NCBI GenBank assembly: GCA_017624285.1
Contig: JAGANI010000031.1
Span: 1-33,439 of the forward strand
Reading direction: 5' to 3'
DNA: 33,439 nt
From: Clostridia bacterium
GTDB lineage: Bacteria; Bacillota; Clostridia; Christensenellales; Borkfalkiaceae
Shown: positions 13,268 through 22,574 of the stretch, one piece after another
How the letters are laid out: every line of letters begins with the position of its first letter
How positions within the stretch are numbered: the stretch's first letter is position 1
Made by a program: the position numbers and the translations under genes
The notes under the pieces: model-generated
The model's database searches: none
The model's input: only the letters and a program-made list of their open reading frames with translations
What the model was told of the DNA's origin: nothing

Positions 13268-16200
13268 ATGAAAAAATTATTACTTTTTTTATTACCTTGC
13301 TTGATGCTTACGTGTTTTGCGGGTTGTAAACCTGGCGGTGGCAACCCACCCACTTATGAAGTAAAGTTTATGGTTGATGGGGAGTTATACCAAACTGTTA
13401 CCACGGATAACGATGGTAAAATTACTATGCCAAGCGACCCGACCGTAGATAGTAACTTTACCTTTAACGGTTGGTATACCGACGACGGCGTTTGGGCTAA
13501 CCCCGTAACTAGTGAAACAAAATTCACTGCAAACACCAACGTTTACGCTAAAGTTACACGTAATACTTACGAAGTAAAGTTTTACGTTAACGGTAACTTA
13601 TTTAAAATCGTTAATAGCAACGCTGAAGGCACGATAACCTTACCAGCCAACCCGTCAATAAACAGCAACTATACTTTTGACGGCTGGTTTACTGATAATA
13701 ACGTTTGGAGTAACCCTATGACTAACGAGACAAAAATTAACGGCAATACCGACGTATACGCTAAAATAACCCGTAAGATTTATGAAGTAAAGTTTTACGC
13801 TAACGGCAGTTTATATCAAACGCTTTCTACCGACGCTGACGGCAAAATAATTATGCCTGCAGACCCTACTGTAGAGCAAAACTTTACCTTTGACGGCTGG
13901 TTTACCGGTGATGAAGTTTGGGCTAACCCCTTTACTGCAAATACGCCCATTAACGGCAACGTAGACGTATACGCTAAGATAACCCGTAATACCTATACCG
14001 TAAAGTTTATGGTTAATGGTGAAGAATATAGAACGGTAGCTACTGGCAGAAAAGGTACGATAACCTTCCCATCGAACCCGACGGTTGGCGGAAACTTCTC
14101 GTTTGACGGTTGGTTTACCGACGACGGTGTTTGGGAAAATCAATTTACCAAAAATACGCCCATTAACAGTAGTTTAACCGTTTATGCAAAGATAACGCGC
14201 GTGGCGTATTCCATCAAGCTTGTTGCCGATGGTGAAGTATATCAAATGGTGTACACCGATGCTAATGGCAACTTTACTATGCCACAAGACCCAAATTTAG
14301 GCTGTGGTTACGTATTTAACGGCTGGTATACAGACAACGGCACGTGGGAAAATGAATTTACCAACGACCCAATTACCGACGACGTAACTGTTTATGCAAA
14401 ATTAGATAAATACGTATTAAATAGTTTAAACGCTACTGTTGAAACCCTTAATATAGGTTCTAAGGTATGGAGCACTAACGACTACGTATTTACAAGCCTA
14501 CCAAAAGCGTTTATCGGCAAAAAATACTTACTTTGGTCGATCAACGGCTATAACGAAGCAGTTGCTATAAAGAGTGGTTGGGTATATGCAATCACTGGTG
14601 AAGCGTTAGATTTTGGCACGAACAACTCACAAATGGAAAAATTTGACGGGTATAACTTTACCTTGCTTGACACTGCTTTTTGGAATCTTTGGTCAGCTGC
14701 GTTAAAAAATAACTTTATTTACGAAAAATACGTAGAAAAGGGCGAAACCTTTACGCTTGGCAGATGGTCGGTATTAATTATGTCCGACACCAAACTTGAT
14801 ATCTATAAAGATGAACCTATCCCCACCGACGATAAACTTGCAGTATTAAAACCATCGGGTACGGATTACGTTGGCAATATGGCGTTAAACTCTTTAGTAT
14901 TTAGCGACCGTGCTCAATATACCTTCTACGATATGCCCTATTGGTTAGCAGGTAAAAACTATATTATAAACAAATACGACGCATCCTCCCACACCGCTAC
15001 GGTTACTAAGAGTGGCGAAGTTTATATGCTTACCAGTAAAGGTGGTAACATCAGTATAGTTAACAGTTTAGTATCTGCTGGCTGGACGGACGTTACTAGC
15101 ACTATCCCTGCCGACTTAAATATCTTTGGCGATGCTACGCAAAACGGCGCTTACTTAAATAGCCCGTATAACGGCTTTGCTCTTTTGAAAAAGCAATTTG
15201 CAGTTGGCGAAACCGTTACCTGGGGTAAATGGGGTATCCCGATCTTCTCAGGGGAATTTGTTATATCTGATAACGTTGCTAAATTAGCGCCTGCAGTAAG
15301 CACTTCTTACCCGACTAAGGTTGAAGACGGTATGCGTCTATTTAGCGATAGAACTTACTACGCTATGAACGGCGTTCCAACCGGTCTTGAAGGCTTAACT
15401 TACTTTATGGACAACATTGAAAGTGGCGCAACCGTTAAGGCAACTACCGCAGGTATTGCTTATCTTCTAATACCGTCTGGCACTAACGCTTATAAAACCT
15501 TAGAGCAACAAGTAAAAGACGCTGGTTGGGAGCTTGTTCCACATAGACCGGTTAGACTTGCAGTTGGTCAGTTGTTTGGCAACAGGATGTACAGCAAGTA
15601 CGTTGAAAAGGATGAAGTAATTAACTTTGCAAAGTACAATATAATCTTTGGCGCTCCGTTAGATAGCGAGGATGATTATTACGTAATGCCTTCTATAAAG
15701 ACGGCGGCAGACGTTATCGTAAACCCCGTAGGTGATTTTTACGATATCGATTTACAAAACTGGTTAGGTTGCCCGACTATTGAAAAAACTGCTGGTGGTA
15801 GAGTTTGGGCAGGCTGGTTTACAGGTGGTAAAAACGAGCTTGGTACGGGTAATTACGCTATAATTTATAGTAGCGACGACAATTGCAACACCTGGAAGCA
15901 AGCCGTTGCAGTGGTACACCCCGATACGGCTGTACAAGTAACTAAACCCGAATTATGGGTTGCACCTAACGGTGATTTATGGTTATTCTGGATACAACAT
16001 ACTGGTACTGGCAATTTTGATGGCAAGATGGGTACGTGGGCTTCTGTTTGTACAAATCCCGACGACCAAAACCCGACTTGGTCAACACCAAAACGTTTGA
16101 CCGATGGTTATATGAGAAGTAAGCCGATTATAATTGACGATAACGGCACTACAACTTGGTTATACGCTGCTTTTGATTGGATGGAACCGCATTATACTAG

Positions 16201-16765
16201 AGTATACGCTTCTACCGATAACGGCGCAACTTGGGCTTTCCGTGGTAAGGCAGAGTGTATTGATACTTCTTCTGGCAAAAACAATCTTGACGACCCCGTT
16301 TTAGTACAAAAACCCGACGGCACGTTATGGCTTTTAGTAAGACCTAGCGCAGGCACTACCGTTTACGAAAGTTTTTCTACCGACGGTGGCTTTACTTGGA
16401 CGCACGCGCGCCAGTCTAAGATTACCGGCCCGCAATCACGCTTTACTATCGACTTACTTGACGACGGTAAAATGCTTATGGTTTACCACGATAGCACTTC
16501 GCGTGAACGCTTGACGGCTTACCTATCTTTAGACGGTGGCGATACCTGGGCTTATACACTATTACTTGATGACCGTGGGGGCGTTTCTTACCCTGACACC
16601 ATTATTACCTCTTCCGGCGCAATTTACGTTATTTACGACCGTAACCGTACGTCGGATAGAGAAATTTGGATGACGGTATTTACCCTTGACGACCTTATCG
16701 CTGGTAGATATACAACTTCTATCTCCCGCCATAAAGTATTAGTTGATAAAACCAACCCTAAATAA
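13268..16765 (+). CDS. Surface lipoprotein: five InlB-type repeats, three repeated modules, BNR beta-propeller
   Basis: ATG 13268 has an AAGGAG site six bases before it; the frame's earlier ATG at 13211 adds 19 residues without sense. Residues 1-20 are a lipoprotein signal peptide with lipobox CFAGC (Cys20). Residues 30-383 are five tandem InlB B-type (Listeria-Bacteroides) repeats, the first four exactly 71 residues and the last 70, each with a W[FY]TD...VYAK pattern. Three copies of another module follow at about 395-505, 538-661 and 688-798. Residues 838-1150 form a BNR/sialidase-like propeller with four Asp-boxes (SSDDNCNTW, STDNGATW, STDGGFTW, SLDGGDTW). The RIP arginine motif of true sialidases is not seen, so the glycan target is unknown. 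It is divergent from an AraC regulator and ends at a terminator. Confidence 0.85.
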   Translation: MKKLLLFLLPCLMLTCFAGCKPGGGNPPTYEVKFMVDGELYQTVTTDNDGKITMPSDPTVDSNFTFNGWYTDDGVWANPVTSETKFTANTNVYAKVTRNTYEVKFYVNGNLFKIVNSNAEGTITLPANPSINSNYTFDGWFTDNNVWSNPMTNETKINGNTDVYAKITRKIYEVKFYANGSLYQTLSTDADGKIIMPADPTVEQNFTFDGWFTGDEVWANPFTANTPINGNVDVYAKITRNTYTVKFMVNGEEYRTVATGRKGTITFPSNPTVGGNFSFDGWFTDDGVWENQFTKNTPINSSLTVYAKITRVAYSIKLVADGEVYQMVYTDANGNFTMPQDPNLGCGYVFNGWYTDNGTWENEFTNDPITDDVTVYAKLDKYVLNSLNATVETLNIGSKVWSTNDYVFTSLPKAFIGKKYLLWSINGYNEAVAIKSGWVYAITGEALDFGTNNSQMEKFDGYNFTLLDTAFWNLWSAALKNNFIYEKYVEKGETFTLGRWSVLIMSDTKLDIYKDEPIPTDDKLAVLKPSGTDYVGNMALNSLVFSDRAQYTFYDMPYWLAGKNYIINKYDASSHTATVTKSGEVYMLTSKGGNISIVNSLVSAGWTDVTSTIPADLNIFGDATQNGAYLNSPYNGFALLKKQFAVGETVTWGKWGIPIFSGEFVISDNVAKLAPAVSTSYPTKVEDGMRLFSDRTYYAMNGVPTGLEGLTYFMDNIESGATVKATTAGIAYLLIPSGTNAYKTLEQQVKDAGWELVPHRPVRLAVGQLFGNRMYSKYVEKDEVINFAKYNIIFGAPLDSEDDYYVMPSIKTAADVIVNPVGDFYDIDLQNWLGCPTIEKTAGGRVWAGWFTGGKNELGTGNYAIIYSSDDNCNTWKQAVAVVHPDTAVQVTKPELWVAPNGDLWLFWIQHTGTGNFDGKMGTWASVCTNPDDQNPTWSTPKRLTDGYMRSKPIIIDDNGTTTWLYAAFDWMEPHYTRVYASTDNGATWAFRGKAECIDTSSGKNNLDDPVLVQKPDGTLWLLVRPSAGTTVYESFSTDGGFTWTHARQSKITGPQSRFTIDLLDDGKMLMVYHDSTSRERLTAYLSLDGGDTWAYTLLLDDRGGVSYPDTIITSSGAIYVIYDRNRTSDREIWMTVFTLDDLIAGRYTTSISRHKVLVDKTNPK
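13355..14416 (+). repeat. Five in-frame tandem repeats of 213 bases
   Basis: Repeat units begin at 13355, 13568, 13781, 13994 and 14207. Period and frame are exact although the DNA has diverged, which points to old duplications kept by selection on the protein. Confidence 0.9.
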
Positions 16766-16802
16766 CGATTTGGTTTTTATAAACGCTATAAAATAACGCA
16801 AA

Positions 16803-16830
16803 AAAAGGATAGGTTAACGCCTATCCTTTT
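16803..16830 (+). terminator. Terminator after the lipoprotein gene
   Basis: AAAAGGATAGG (16803-16813) pairs with CCTATCCTTTT (16820-16830). Confidence 0.85.
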
Positions 16831-17021
16831 TACTATTAAGTTTTACACATTACAAATAAAATTCCTAAACTATATAGTTTATTTAAGCTACTAATTAAAA
16901 TTTATCTATTAATTATTAAAATAATGCTAAAAAAACCACAAAAATTATTAAAAAAAGGCTACAAAATACTGCTAAAAAATGTTAGAATAATAAAAAACAT
17001 AATATTTTATAGGACAAAAAT

Positions 17022-17540
17022 ATGGAATTTGATAAACTTATAGCGGAAAGGTTTTCCGTAAGAAAATTCACTAAAGAACGCGTTTTGAAAAGCGACGTTG
17101 ATAAAATACTTATTGCAGGGCATAAAGCCCCTACTGGATGCAACTATCAACCACAAAGGATACTTGTGTTAAATACGGAAGAGTCTATTGAAAAACTTAA
17201 AAAATGCACCCGTTGCCATTTTAACGCGCCAACGGCAATGCTTGTTTGCCATAACCTGGATGAAAGCTGGGTTAGACCGTACGACGGGGCTATTTCTTCA
17301 CCCATAGATGCAACTATAGTAGCAACACACATGATGCTTAAAGCACATGATATAGGCGTAGGTTGCTGTTGGGTAATGCATTTTAACCCTGCACTTATTA
17401 AAGAGCATTTTAACTTGCCAAATAGCGTTGTACCCGTGGCATTACTGGTTATGGGTTACCCTGCCGAAGATGCAAAACCACTTGACTTGCACGATAAATT
17501 TAGACCGATGGACGAAGTGGTTTATTACGATACTTTTTAA
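17022..17540 (+). CDS. Nitroreductase-family FMN oxidoreductase
   Basis: A compact protein of 172 residues with the nitroreductase pattern: N-terminal RFSVRKFTKE, which binds FMN phosphate, then APTGCNYQPQRILVL (positions about 36-50), a central domain with a shortened insert, and the C-terminal VVPVALLVMGYPAED motif. These enzymes use NAD(P)H to reduce nitro compounds, quinones or enones; the physiological substrate is unknown. It is on the short side for the family. An AGGA at 17013 serves as ribosome site. The 190 bases upstream are very AT-rich and I see no convincing promoter there. It is followed after 55 bases by the C39-like gene with no terminator between. Confidence 0.9.
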   Translation: MEFDKLIAERFSVRKFTKERVLKSDVDKILIAGHKAPTGCNYQPQRILVLNTEESIEKLKKCTRCHFNAPTAMLVCHNLDESWVRPYDGAISSPIDATIVATHMMLKAHDIGVGCCWVMHFNPALIKEHFNLPNSVVPVALLVMGYPAEDAKPLDLHDKFRPMDEVVYYDTF

Positions 17541-17595
17541 TAATTAAAATATTAAACCTTTTGTTTTAAATTATTAATTTTTTAGGAAGTGTTTT

Positions 17596-18192
17596 ATGAA
17601 ATTTATACGCCAATTAGATTACCCTAATTTAACGTACGTTACTATGACCGAACTTAGTGAAAACGAGCGTTTAGCAGGTAAAAGCACTACGATTGCAAAC
17701 AGCGGTTGTGGATTATGCGCTGCCGTAATGGTAGTAGATAAACTTTTACCAAACGCTAATTTTAATATTGAAGACGCCATAGCGCTATCTTATAAGGCGA
17801 AAGCAAATATTAAAAGTGGTACGCAATACCCCATCTTTGCCCCGTTTTTTGCAAAGGAATTTAATTTTAAGTTAGAAACTACTTGCGACGCTAAACGCCT
17901 ACTTTATTGCCTAAAAACGGGTGGCGCAGTAGTGGCGCGTATTAGTGGCGACCAAAACGGCTACGTAGGTCTATTTAGCCACGGCTATCATTACGTTTTT
18001 GTTAATAACGTAGAAGAAGACGGTAGGATTTGTATTTTAGACCCGTCTATTAAGGACGGTAAATATTTAGAGGACGGCAGAAAGGGTAAGGTTGAAGTTA
18101 AAAACGACGTTTTTGCGCTTTGCAGTTTAGACGACTTAGTTAAAGATACCGCTTTTAGTAACCCAAGTTTTTACTTGTTTTGGCGCGCTTAG
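17596..18192 (+). CDS. C39-like papain-fold protein, cytosolic
   Basis: The 198-residue product resembles the peptidase C39-like family: SGCGLCAAVMVVDKL with the candidate nucleophile Cys38 preceded by a small-residue loop, HYVFVNNVEEDGRICILDPS with His132 and Asp149 completing a Cys-His-Asp triad. Unlike most such proteins it has no signal peptide and is not attached to an ABC exporter. The target could be a peptide or an amide or isopeptide bond; this is not known. It lies between a nitroreductase and a GH51 gene with short gaps (55 and 72 bases) and good ribosome sites (AGGAAG at the start), so the three may form one transcript. Confidence 0.75.
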   Translation: MKFIRQLDYPNLTYVTMTELSENERLAGKSTTIANSGCGLCAAVMVVDKLLPNANFNIEDAIALSYKAKANIKSGTQYPIFAPFFAKEFNFKLETTCDAKRLLYCLKTGGAVVARISGDQNGYVGLFSHGYHYVFVNNVEEDGRICILDPSIKDGKYLEDGRKGKVEVKNDVFALCSLDDLVKDTAFSNPSFYLFWRA

Positions 18193-18264
18193 CCTATTTT
18201 ACAAAAAAGCAATACACGTTACCCACTATTTTATATTTTTTAGTAAAAATAAAAGGAAAATATT

Positions 18265-19686
18265 ATGATAAATATAAAGATATCTACAGTTAAAAAACAC
18301 GAGATTTCCCCCTATCTATACATGCAATTTATGGAGCCTTTAGGCACGGCAGACGCTTCTATTGATAGCGCGTGGGATTTTAATGAAAACGACTGGATAC
18401 CCTGCGTTATAGATAAGGTTAAAGAACTTGCCCCCACTATGGTAAGATTTGGCGGTACAATGATAGATTATTACCACTGGAAGGAAGCCGTAGGCCCTAC
18501 CCGTACCCCCATGATTAACCATTGTTGGGGTGGTATATACCATAACTTAGTAGGCACGCACGAAGTCATTGATTTTTGTCGTAAAGTTGATGCTGAGCCG
18601 TTAATCGTAGTAAATATGGAGTCCGACGGATTTAAAAACTGGGCGTATCCTAAAAACGACGGTGTACGACTTGGCACACCAGACGAAGCGCGCGAGTGGG
18701 TTGATTACTGCAACAACCCAGATAACGCATTACGTATTAAACACGGCGTAAAAATGCCTTATAACGTAAAATATTGGCAAATCGGTAACGAAACTTCTTA
18801 CACGATTAGGTCGGTGCGTGGTTTTGACGTGGACGGTTGCTTAGAAGCAACTAACCGCTTTGTTGACGCTATGAAAAAAGCCGATAATAATATTAGCCTT
18901 GTCGCTTGGGGTGATAAAACCTTTGACGGTGAAAACTGGATTAAAAAGATGAGTACAGTCGATGGGGTTGAAGCGTTAGCCTTCCACCACCATTTTGATT
19001 CTGGCTTGGCGAATAGTCCGTTAAAGGCAACGGCATACCGAAACGACCCAGACTTAACTTGGGAGCATTTACTTAACGCACATAAATCGCTTGACGCGCA
19101 TATTATGGAGCTTAAAGCCGACCGTGGCAACAAACGTTTAGCGATGACCGAGGGTCATTTTTGCCTACCCGGGCGCAACCGTAACGAAGTGTTATCTTGC
19201 TGGGGCGCAGGCGTTGCTTACGCGCTTTGCCACAACGTAATTATGCGTCATAGCGACGTTTTAGATATCGCTACGCTTGCTGATTTTTTTGGAAACGTTT
19301 GGCAGGTTAACGCGCTGATGATACCGTCGCCAGTACCTTATTACGGTAACCCCTACTTGCAACCAGTTGGCGTAGTTATGAGCCTTTTTAGGAAGCACCA
19401 AGGTAAATATTATATCGATTGCGACTATTTAGGCAATATCGATGCCACCGCATCTATAACCGATAACGTAATATATTTGCACGTTGCAAACAAAGATAAT
19501 AAATACGCTCAACGCTTAAACGTAGATATCGGTAAAAGCGCAAAAATGTACTATATAAGCGCAGACCCCACTACGGAAATTACACCCGATAATACAGACG
19601 TATTTAATACTAAAGTGGTTGATATCGACCTAAAAGACTTTACCCTGCCCCCTGCTTGCGTTGGCGTAATTGAAATTTTATTGTAA
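18265..19686 (+). CDS. GH51-like alpha-L-arabinofuranosidase (clan GH-A)
   Basis: The 473-residue protein has a clan GH-A (beta/alpha)8 barrel and a short C-terminal beta domain. The acid/base is probably Glu176 in KYWQIGNET and the nucleophile Glu296 in RLAMTEGHF, the same motifs as in GH51 alpha-L-arabinofuranosidases. MVRFGGTMIDYYHWKEAVGP near residue 59-78 fits the substrate-binding region of that family. No signal peptide is present, so it should act on imported arabino-oligosaccharides. It is slightly shorter than typical GH51 enzymes (about 500). The ribosome site is AAAAGGA, and a strong terminator follows. Other GH-A families with similar motifs (GH39, GH79-like) are possible. Confidence 0.85.
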   Translation: MINIKISTVKKHEISPYLYMQFMEPLGTADASIDSAWDFNENDWIPCVIDKVKELAPTMVRFGGTMIDYYHWKEAVGPTRTPMINHCWGGIYHNLVGTHEVIDFCRKVDAEPLIVVNMESDGFKNWAYPKNDGVRLGTPDEAREWVDYCNNPDNALRIKHGVKMPYNVKYWQIGNETSYTIRSVRGFDVDGCLEATNRFVDAMKKADNNISLVAWGDKTFDGENWIKKMSTVDGVEALAFHHHFDSGLANSPLKATAYRNDPDLTWEHLLNAHKSLDAHIMELKADRGNKRLAMTEGHFCLPGRNRNEVLSCWGAGVAYALCHNVIMRHSDVLDIATLADFFGNVWQVNALMIPSPVPYYGNPYLQPVGVVMSLFRKHQGKYYIDCDYLGNIDATASITDNVIYLHVANKDNKYAQRLNVDIGKSAKMYYISADPTTEITPDNTDVFNTKVVDIDLKDFTLPPACVGVIEILL

Positions 19687-19731
19687 AATAACGCTATACG
19701 TACTACATTGTTTTAATATTTACAAAACACA

Positions 19732-19763
19732 CCCACCTTTGCGCTAAAGCAAAGGTGGGTTTT
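19732..19763 (+). terminator. Strong terminator after the GH51 gene
   Basis: CCCACCTTTGC (19732-19742) pairs perfectly with GCAAAGGTGGG (19749-19759) and is followed by TTTTA. Confidence 0.9.
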
Positions 19764-19847
19764 ATTTATAATTACTTTTTTTATAGATACGCAAATTGAA
19801 GCCAAAATAAATTAACGACAAAACACTACTGTAAAAATTTATTTTAC

Positions 19848-19876
19848 TTGAAAATCGTTTTTTTGTTTGTTATAAT
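19848..19876 (+). promoter_or_regulatory. Sigma-A promoter of the GH20 gene
   Basis: TTGAAA (19848-19853), a 17-base spacer and TATAAT (19871-19876) lie 60 bases before the ATG at 19937. Confidence 0.75.
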
Positions 19877-19936
19877 AATTTAAACAATGCTATATAAATA
19901 GCGTCGTTTATAAAATTTATAAATTAAAGGATATCT

Positions 19937-21121
19937 ATGGATAAATCTATTTATTACGTAAACGAGCGAATTTTTATGCTTGACTGTGGGCGTAAATATT
20001 ACACGCCTAAATGGATAAAAAAATTATGTGACGAAATATACGCCGTAGGCTATACGACCTTGAGCATACACTTTGCTGAAGAAATGGGTTTAAGGTTGGA
20101 GTCAAAGCAATACCCCTTCTTAGCGGGTGGCGACCATAGTTTATGCATTTGGGGTAAAGCAAATGGCGAGCCTGAAAACGACGATAAATACATCACGCAA
20201 GAAGAAATGGCTGATATCGTTAAATACGCGCAAAGCATTGGCTTAAAGGTGATGCCGTCCTTTGATAGCCCCGGTCATATGAACTACGCCGTTAAAAAAT
20301 ACAACCAGTATTTTAATAAAGATATAAGCAACTACTTCCACAAAAACGGTAAAGTTGCAATAGTGCAAGGTTCTAGCGTTAATCGTGAAGTTGAACAACT
20401 ATCGTTTTCACGCGGGATTGATATTGCCAACCCCGACGCTGTGGAATTTGCCCAAAACCTTTATAGAGAATATGGGGAATTTTTCTATAACCTAGGGTGC
20501 GACGCCTTTGATATCGGCGGGGACGAACTTTTAGGCTGGGGTGAAAGCATCGACGATACCTTATCTAAATGGAACAACCTTGACCATTGGCAAGAATTAG
20601 CAATTAAAAGGACTGGCAATAAAAACGCCGTTGCTCACGACGCTTTTATACTATATATAAACGATATCTGCAAAATTTTACGTTCTATCGGCTATAAAAA
20701 CTTGCATATGTGGAACGACGACGTTTACCGTAGTTACGATACTGGTTGGACTGGTATTACCGAGCTTGATAAAGACTTAATTATACAATATTGGGCGCCT
20801 TTTGCTAATAACGGGCAAAACACCGCGCTATATTATCTTGAAAAGGGGCATAAACTATATAACTTTACCAACAAATACACCTATTACGTGCTTGGCAAAG
20901 GTTTTAACAGTGGTTACACGGTAGAGCAAATTGATAAAGAGTGGAACGCTTACGTTTTTGACGGTAACGAACCTAAAAACAACCCCGTTGCCCCAGATAA
21001 CCGTGTTTTGGGCGGTGGTTTTTGCTTATGGTCTGATACCCCGAACGCTGAAACTGAGGACGAACTTTTAGAAAATATGCGTCCTTACTTTACCGTTTGT
21101 GCAAAAAAACTTTCAACGTAA
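19937..21121 (+). CDS. GH20-like beta-N-acetylhexosaminidase, catalytic domain only
   Basis: The 394-residue protein is a GH20 barrel without the usual N-terminal domain. Family marks include the substrate-binding LDCGRKYYT (12-23, replacing D-x-x-R), SFDSPGHM (108-115), the catalytic Asp-Glu pair in DIGGDELLGW (Asp196-Glu197), MWNDD (about 259-263), QYW, and GGGFCLWSDTPN near the C-terminus. GH20 enzymes release terminal GlcNAc or GalNAc using the substrate acetamido group. No signal peptide is seen, so it probably trims imported chitin-like or host-glycan fragments. It has its own promoter, an AAAGGA ribosome site, and is followed after 49 bases by a small lipoprotein gene on the same transcript. 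Confidence 0.88.
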   Translation: MDKSIYYVNERIFMLDCGRKYYTPKWIKKLCDEIYAVGYTTLSIHFAEEMGLRLESKQYPFLAGGDHSLCIWGKANGEPENDDKYITQEEMADIVKYAQSIGLKVMPSFDSPGHMNYAVKKYNQYFNKDISNYFHKNGKVAIVQGSSVNREVEQLSFSRGIDIANPDAVEFAQNLYREYGEFFYNLGCDAFDIGGDELLGWGESIDDTLSKWNNLDHWQELAIKRTGNKNAVAHDAFILYINDICKILRSIGYKNLHMWNDDVYRSYDTGWTGITELDKDLIIQYWAPFANNGQNTALYYLEKGHKLYNFTNKYTYYVLGKGFNSGYTVEQIDKEWNAYVFDGNEPKNNPVAPDNRVLGGGFCLWSDTPNAETEDELLENMRPYFTVCAKKLST

Positions 21122-21170
21122 TTATTAATTAAAGTAAAATTGCAAATACTAAGCTTAAGGAGTTTTATAA

Positions 21171-21623
21171 ATGAAAAAATTTTTGACTTTTCCATTGATA
21201 ATTATGCTTCTTTTAACACTTACCTGCTGCGCTAAACCGTATAATTTTTATAAAGAAAGCGACCTGGATAGCGTTACCATTAGTATTATAGAGATAAAGG
21301 GCTATATTAAAAGCACCTATCAAAACGACGTTTTAAGAGAAGACGCTTTTAACGAAAACAGTTATACGACACTTAAACTTGTTAACAATACAGCTAAAAT
21401 TGTTAAGGATATTAAAGCTTTACAATGTAGCCGTCCACCATTTGGCGATAGGCTTACCAAAATAACCGGTAAAGGCGTGCTTATAAATTACCCCGACGGT
21501 ACGATTGAAATTATAACCGATAACGGTAGCGCCGTTATAAATGCGACTTCGGTAACGATTAACACCATTAGTTTTAACACAAATGACTTTAATAAATTAT
21601 TAAATACTTATTTAGAAAGTTAA
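21171..21623 (+). CDS. Small putative lipoprotein of unknown function
   Basis: I do not recognise a family. The 150-residue product starts with a charged MKKF, a hydrophobic stretch to about residue 18 and the cysteine pair TCCAKP, which looks like a lipoprotein signal although the residue before the lipid-bearing Cys is not the usual Gly or Ala. The mature part is beta-rich and polar, with an NGSAVINATSVTINTISF tail. The ribosome site is AAGGAG. It sits 49 bases after the GH20 gene and is closed by a terminator at 21640. Confidence 0.75.
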   Translation: MKKFLTFPLIIMLLLTLTCCAKPYNFYKESDLDSVTISIIEIKGYIKSTYQNDVLREDAFNENSYTTLKLVNNTAKIVKDIKALQCSRPPFGDRLTKITGKGVLINYPDGTIEIITDNGSAVINATSVTINTISFNTNDFNKLLNTYLES

Positions 21624-21639
21624 AATATGCTTAAATGAT

Positions 21640-21666
21640 AAAAGCACCCCGACGGGGTGCTTTTTT
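21640..21666. terminator. Bidirectional terminator between convergent genes
   Basis: AAAAGCACCCC (21640-21650) pairs with GGGGTGCTTTT (21654-21664). It lies between the plus-strand lipoprotein stop and the minus-strand transporter stop and can serve both. Confidence 0.9.
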
Positions 21667-21677
21667 ATAACGTTTAG

Positions 21678-22574
21678 TTAAACCGAAAATACCAAAACTG
21701 TTGCTATACTTAATACCATTACGCCTATTTTTTGTAAAGTTAAACGTTCTTTAAAAATAATGATACTTAAAATTAAGCAAAGCAGTATTGCCGATACGTT
21801 TAATACTGGGAAGAATATCGCGCTTTTAATAACGCCTGCTAACAAGGTGTTTAACACGTTTGCGCCACCAAAACATAGACCCGTTACGGCAGTATACGCC
21901 GTTTGCTTAAACCCAAGCGTGGGTTTTTGCCTATAAAAAGCAAAAAAGATGAGTGAAACCACCGTTGCAACGATAAACGCTATAATTAAAAATTCATCAC
22001 GTTCTAACGCTACGACGGATTTTTGCTGGATTTTTTGCATAAGCCCTAACCCACCCGAAGCAAGCATAGCGATTAAAATAAATGGTAAAAAAGTAAGGTT
22101 TTTATTGTCTTTTTTATCCTTATCCCCTTTAGCGGGGTCGCTGTTTTGGTTAGAAAAGGTCGATAAAAGAATTGTGCCAAGCGCGAGAGCAAGCCCTACG
22201 CCTTGTAACGGGGTAAACCCACCGTCCCAAACAATAGCGCCTATAACCGTCGGGAACACAAACCCTAAAGAGTATATTACCGAGCAAATAGATGCATTAC
22301 CGGTTTTTAAACTTATAGTTAGCATCCACTGTGATAAGATTAACAATACGCCGTAAATTAAGCCGTAAACAACCGTTAAGTAGGACGTAATTTTAAAACC
22401 CCACACACCCGTTAACGTAAGTAAAACTAGCGCCGAAAAGAATAATACCGCTTGAGAAAAGTAAAAATCCGATTGTTTTGATACGCCAAGCGCAGTCTTT
22501 TTAGAAATTATATTTCTACCAGCGGTAAGCGAAGTAGTCAACGCCAAAAGCAAGACTTTAGATGTTGGCGTCAT
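21678..22574 (-). CDS. DMT/EamA-family transporter, paralogue of the one at 442-1347
   Basis: A 298-residue membrane protein with about ten hydrophobic helices in two five-helix halves and a charged loop (DPAKGDKDKKDNK) at about residues 146-158. It shares GG[IL]G[VL]MQK, FLIIAF, SA[IV]FFP and FKE[KR]L blocks with the DMT protein near the window start. Its ATG at 22574 overlaps the TGA of the GH5 gene in an ATGA, so its translation is probably coupled to that glycosidase. The DMT superfamily includes sugar porters of the GRP/GlcU type; import of the GH5 substrate or product is the likeliest role from context, but export cannot be excluded. Confidence 0.85.
   Translation of the reverse strand: MTPTSKVLLLALTTSLTAGRNIISKKTALGVSKQSDFYFSQAVLFFSALVLLTLTGVWGFKITSYLTVVYGLIYGVLLILSQWMLTISLKTGNASICSVIYSLGFVFPTVIGAIVWDGGFTPLQGVGLALALGTILLSTFSNQNSDPAKGDKDKKDNKNLTFLPFILIAMLASGGLGLMQKIQQKSVVALERDEFLIIAFIVATVVSLIFFAFYRQKPTLGFKQTAYTAVTGLCFGGANVLNTLLAGVIKSAIFFPVLNVSAILLCLILSIIIFKERLTLQKIGVMVLSIATVLVFSV

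Noticed and set aside
13355-14416. Five 213-base tandem repeats considered as a CRISPR or satellite array
   Set aside because: The period is a multiple of three, the units are diverged in DNA but conserved in protein, and they encode InlB-type repeats.
13268-16765. Naming the lipoprotein a true exo-alpha-sialidase (nanH)
   Set aside because: Asp-boxes are shared by many propellers, and the RIP arginine motif is not seen.
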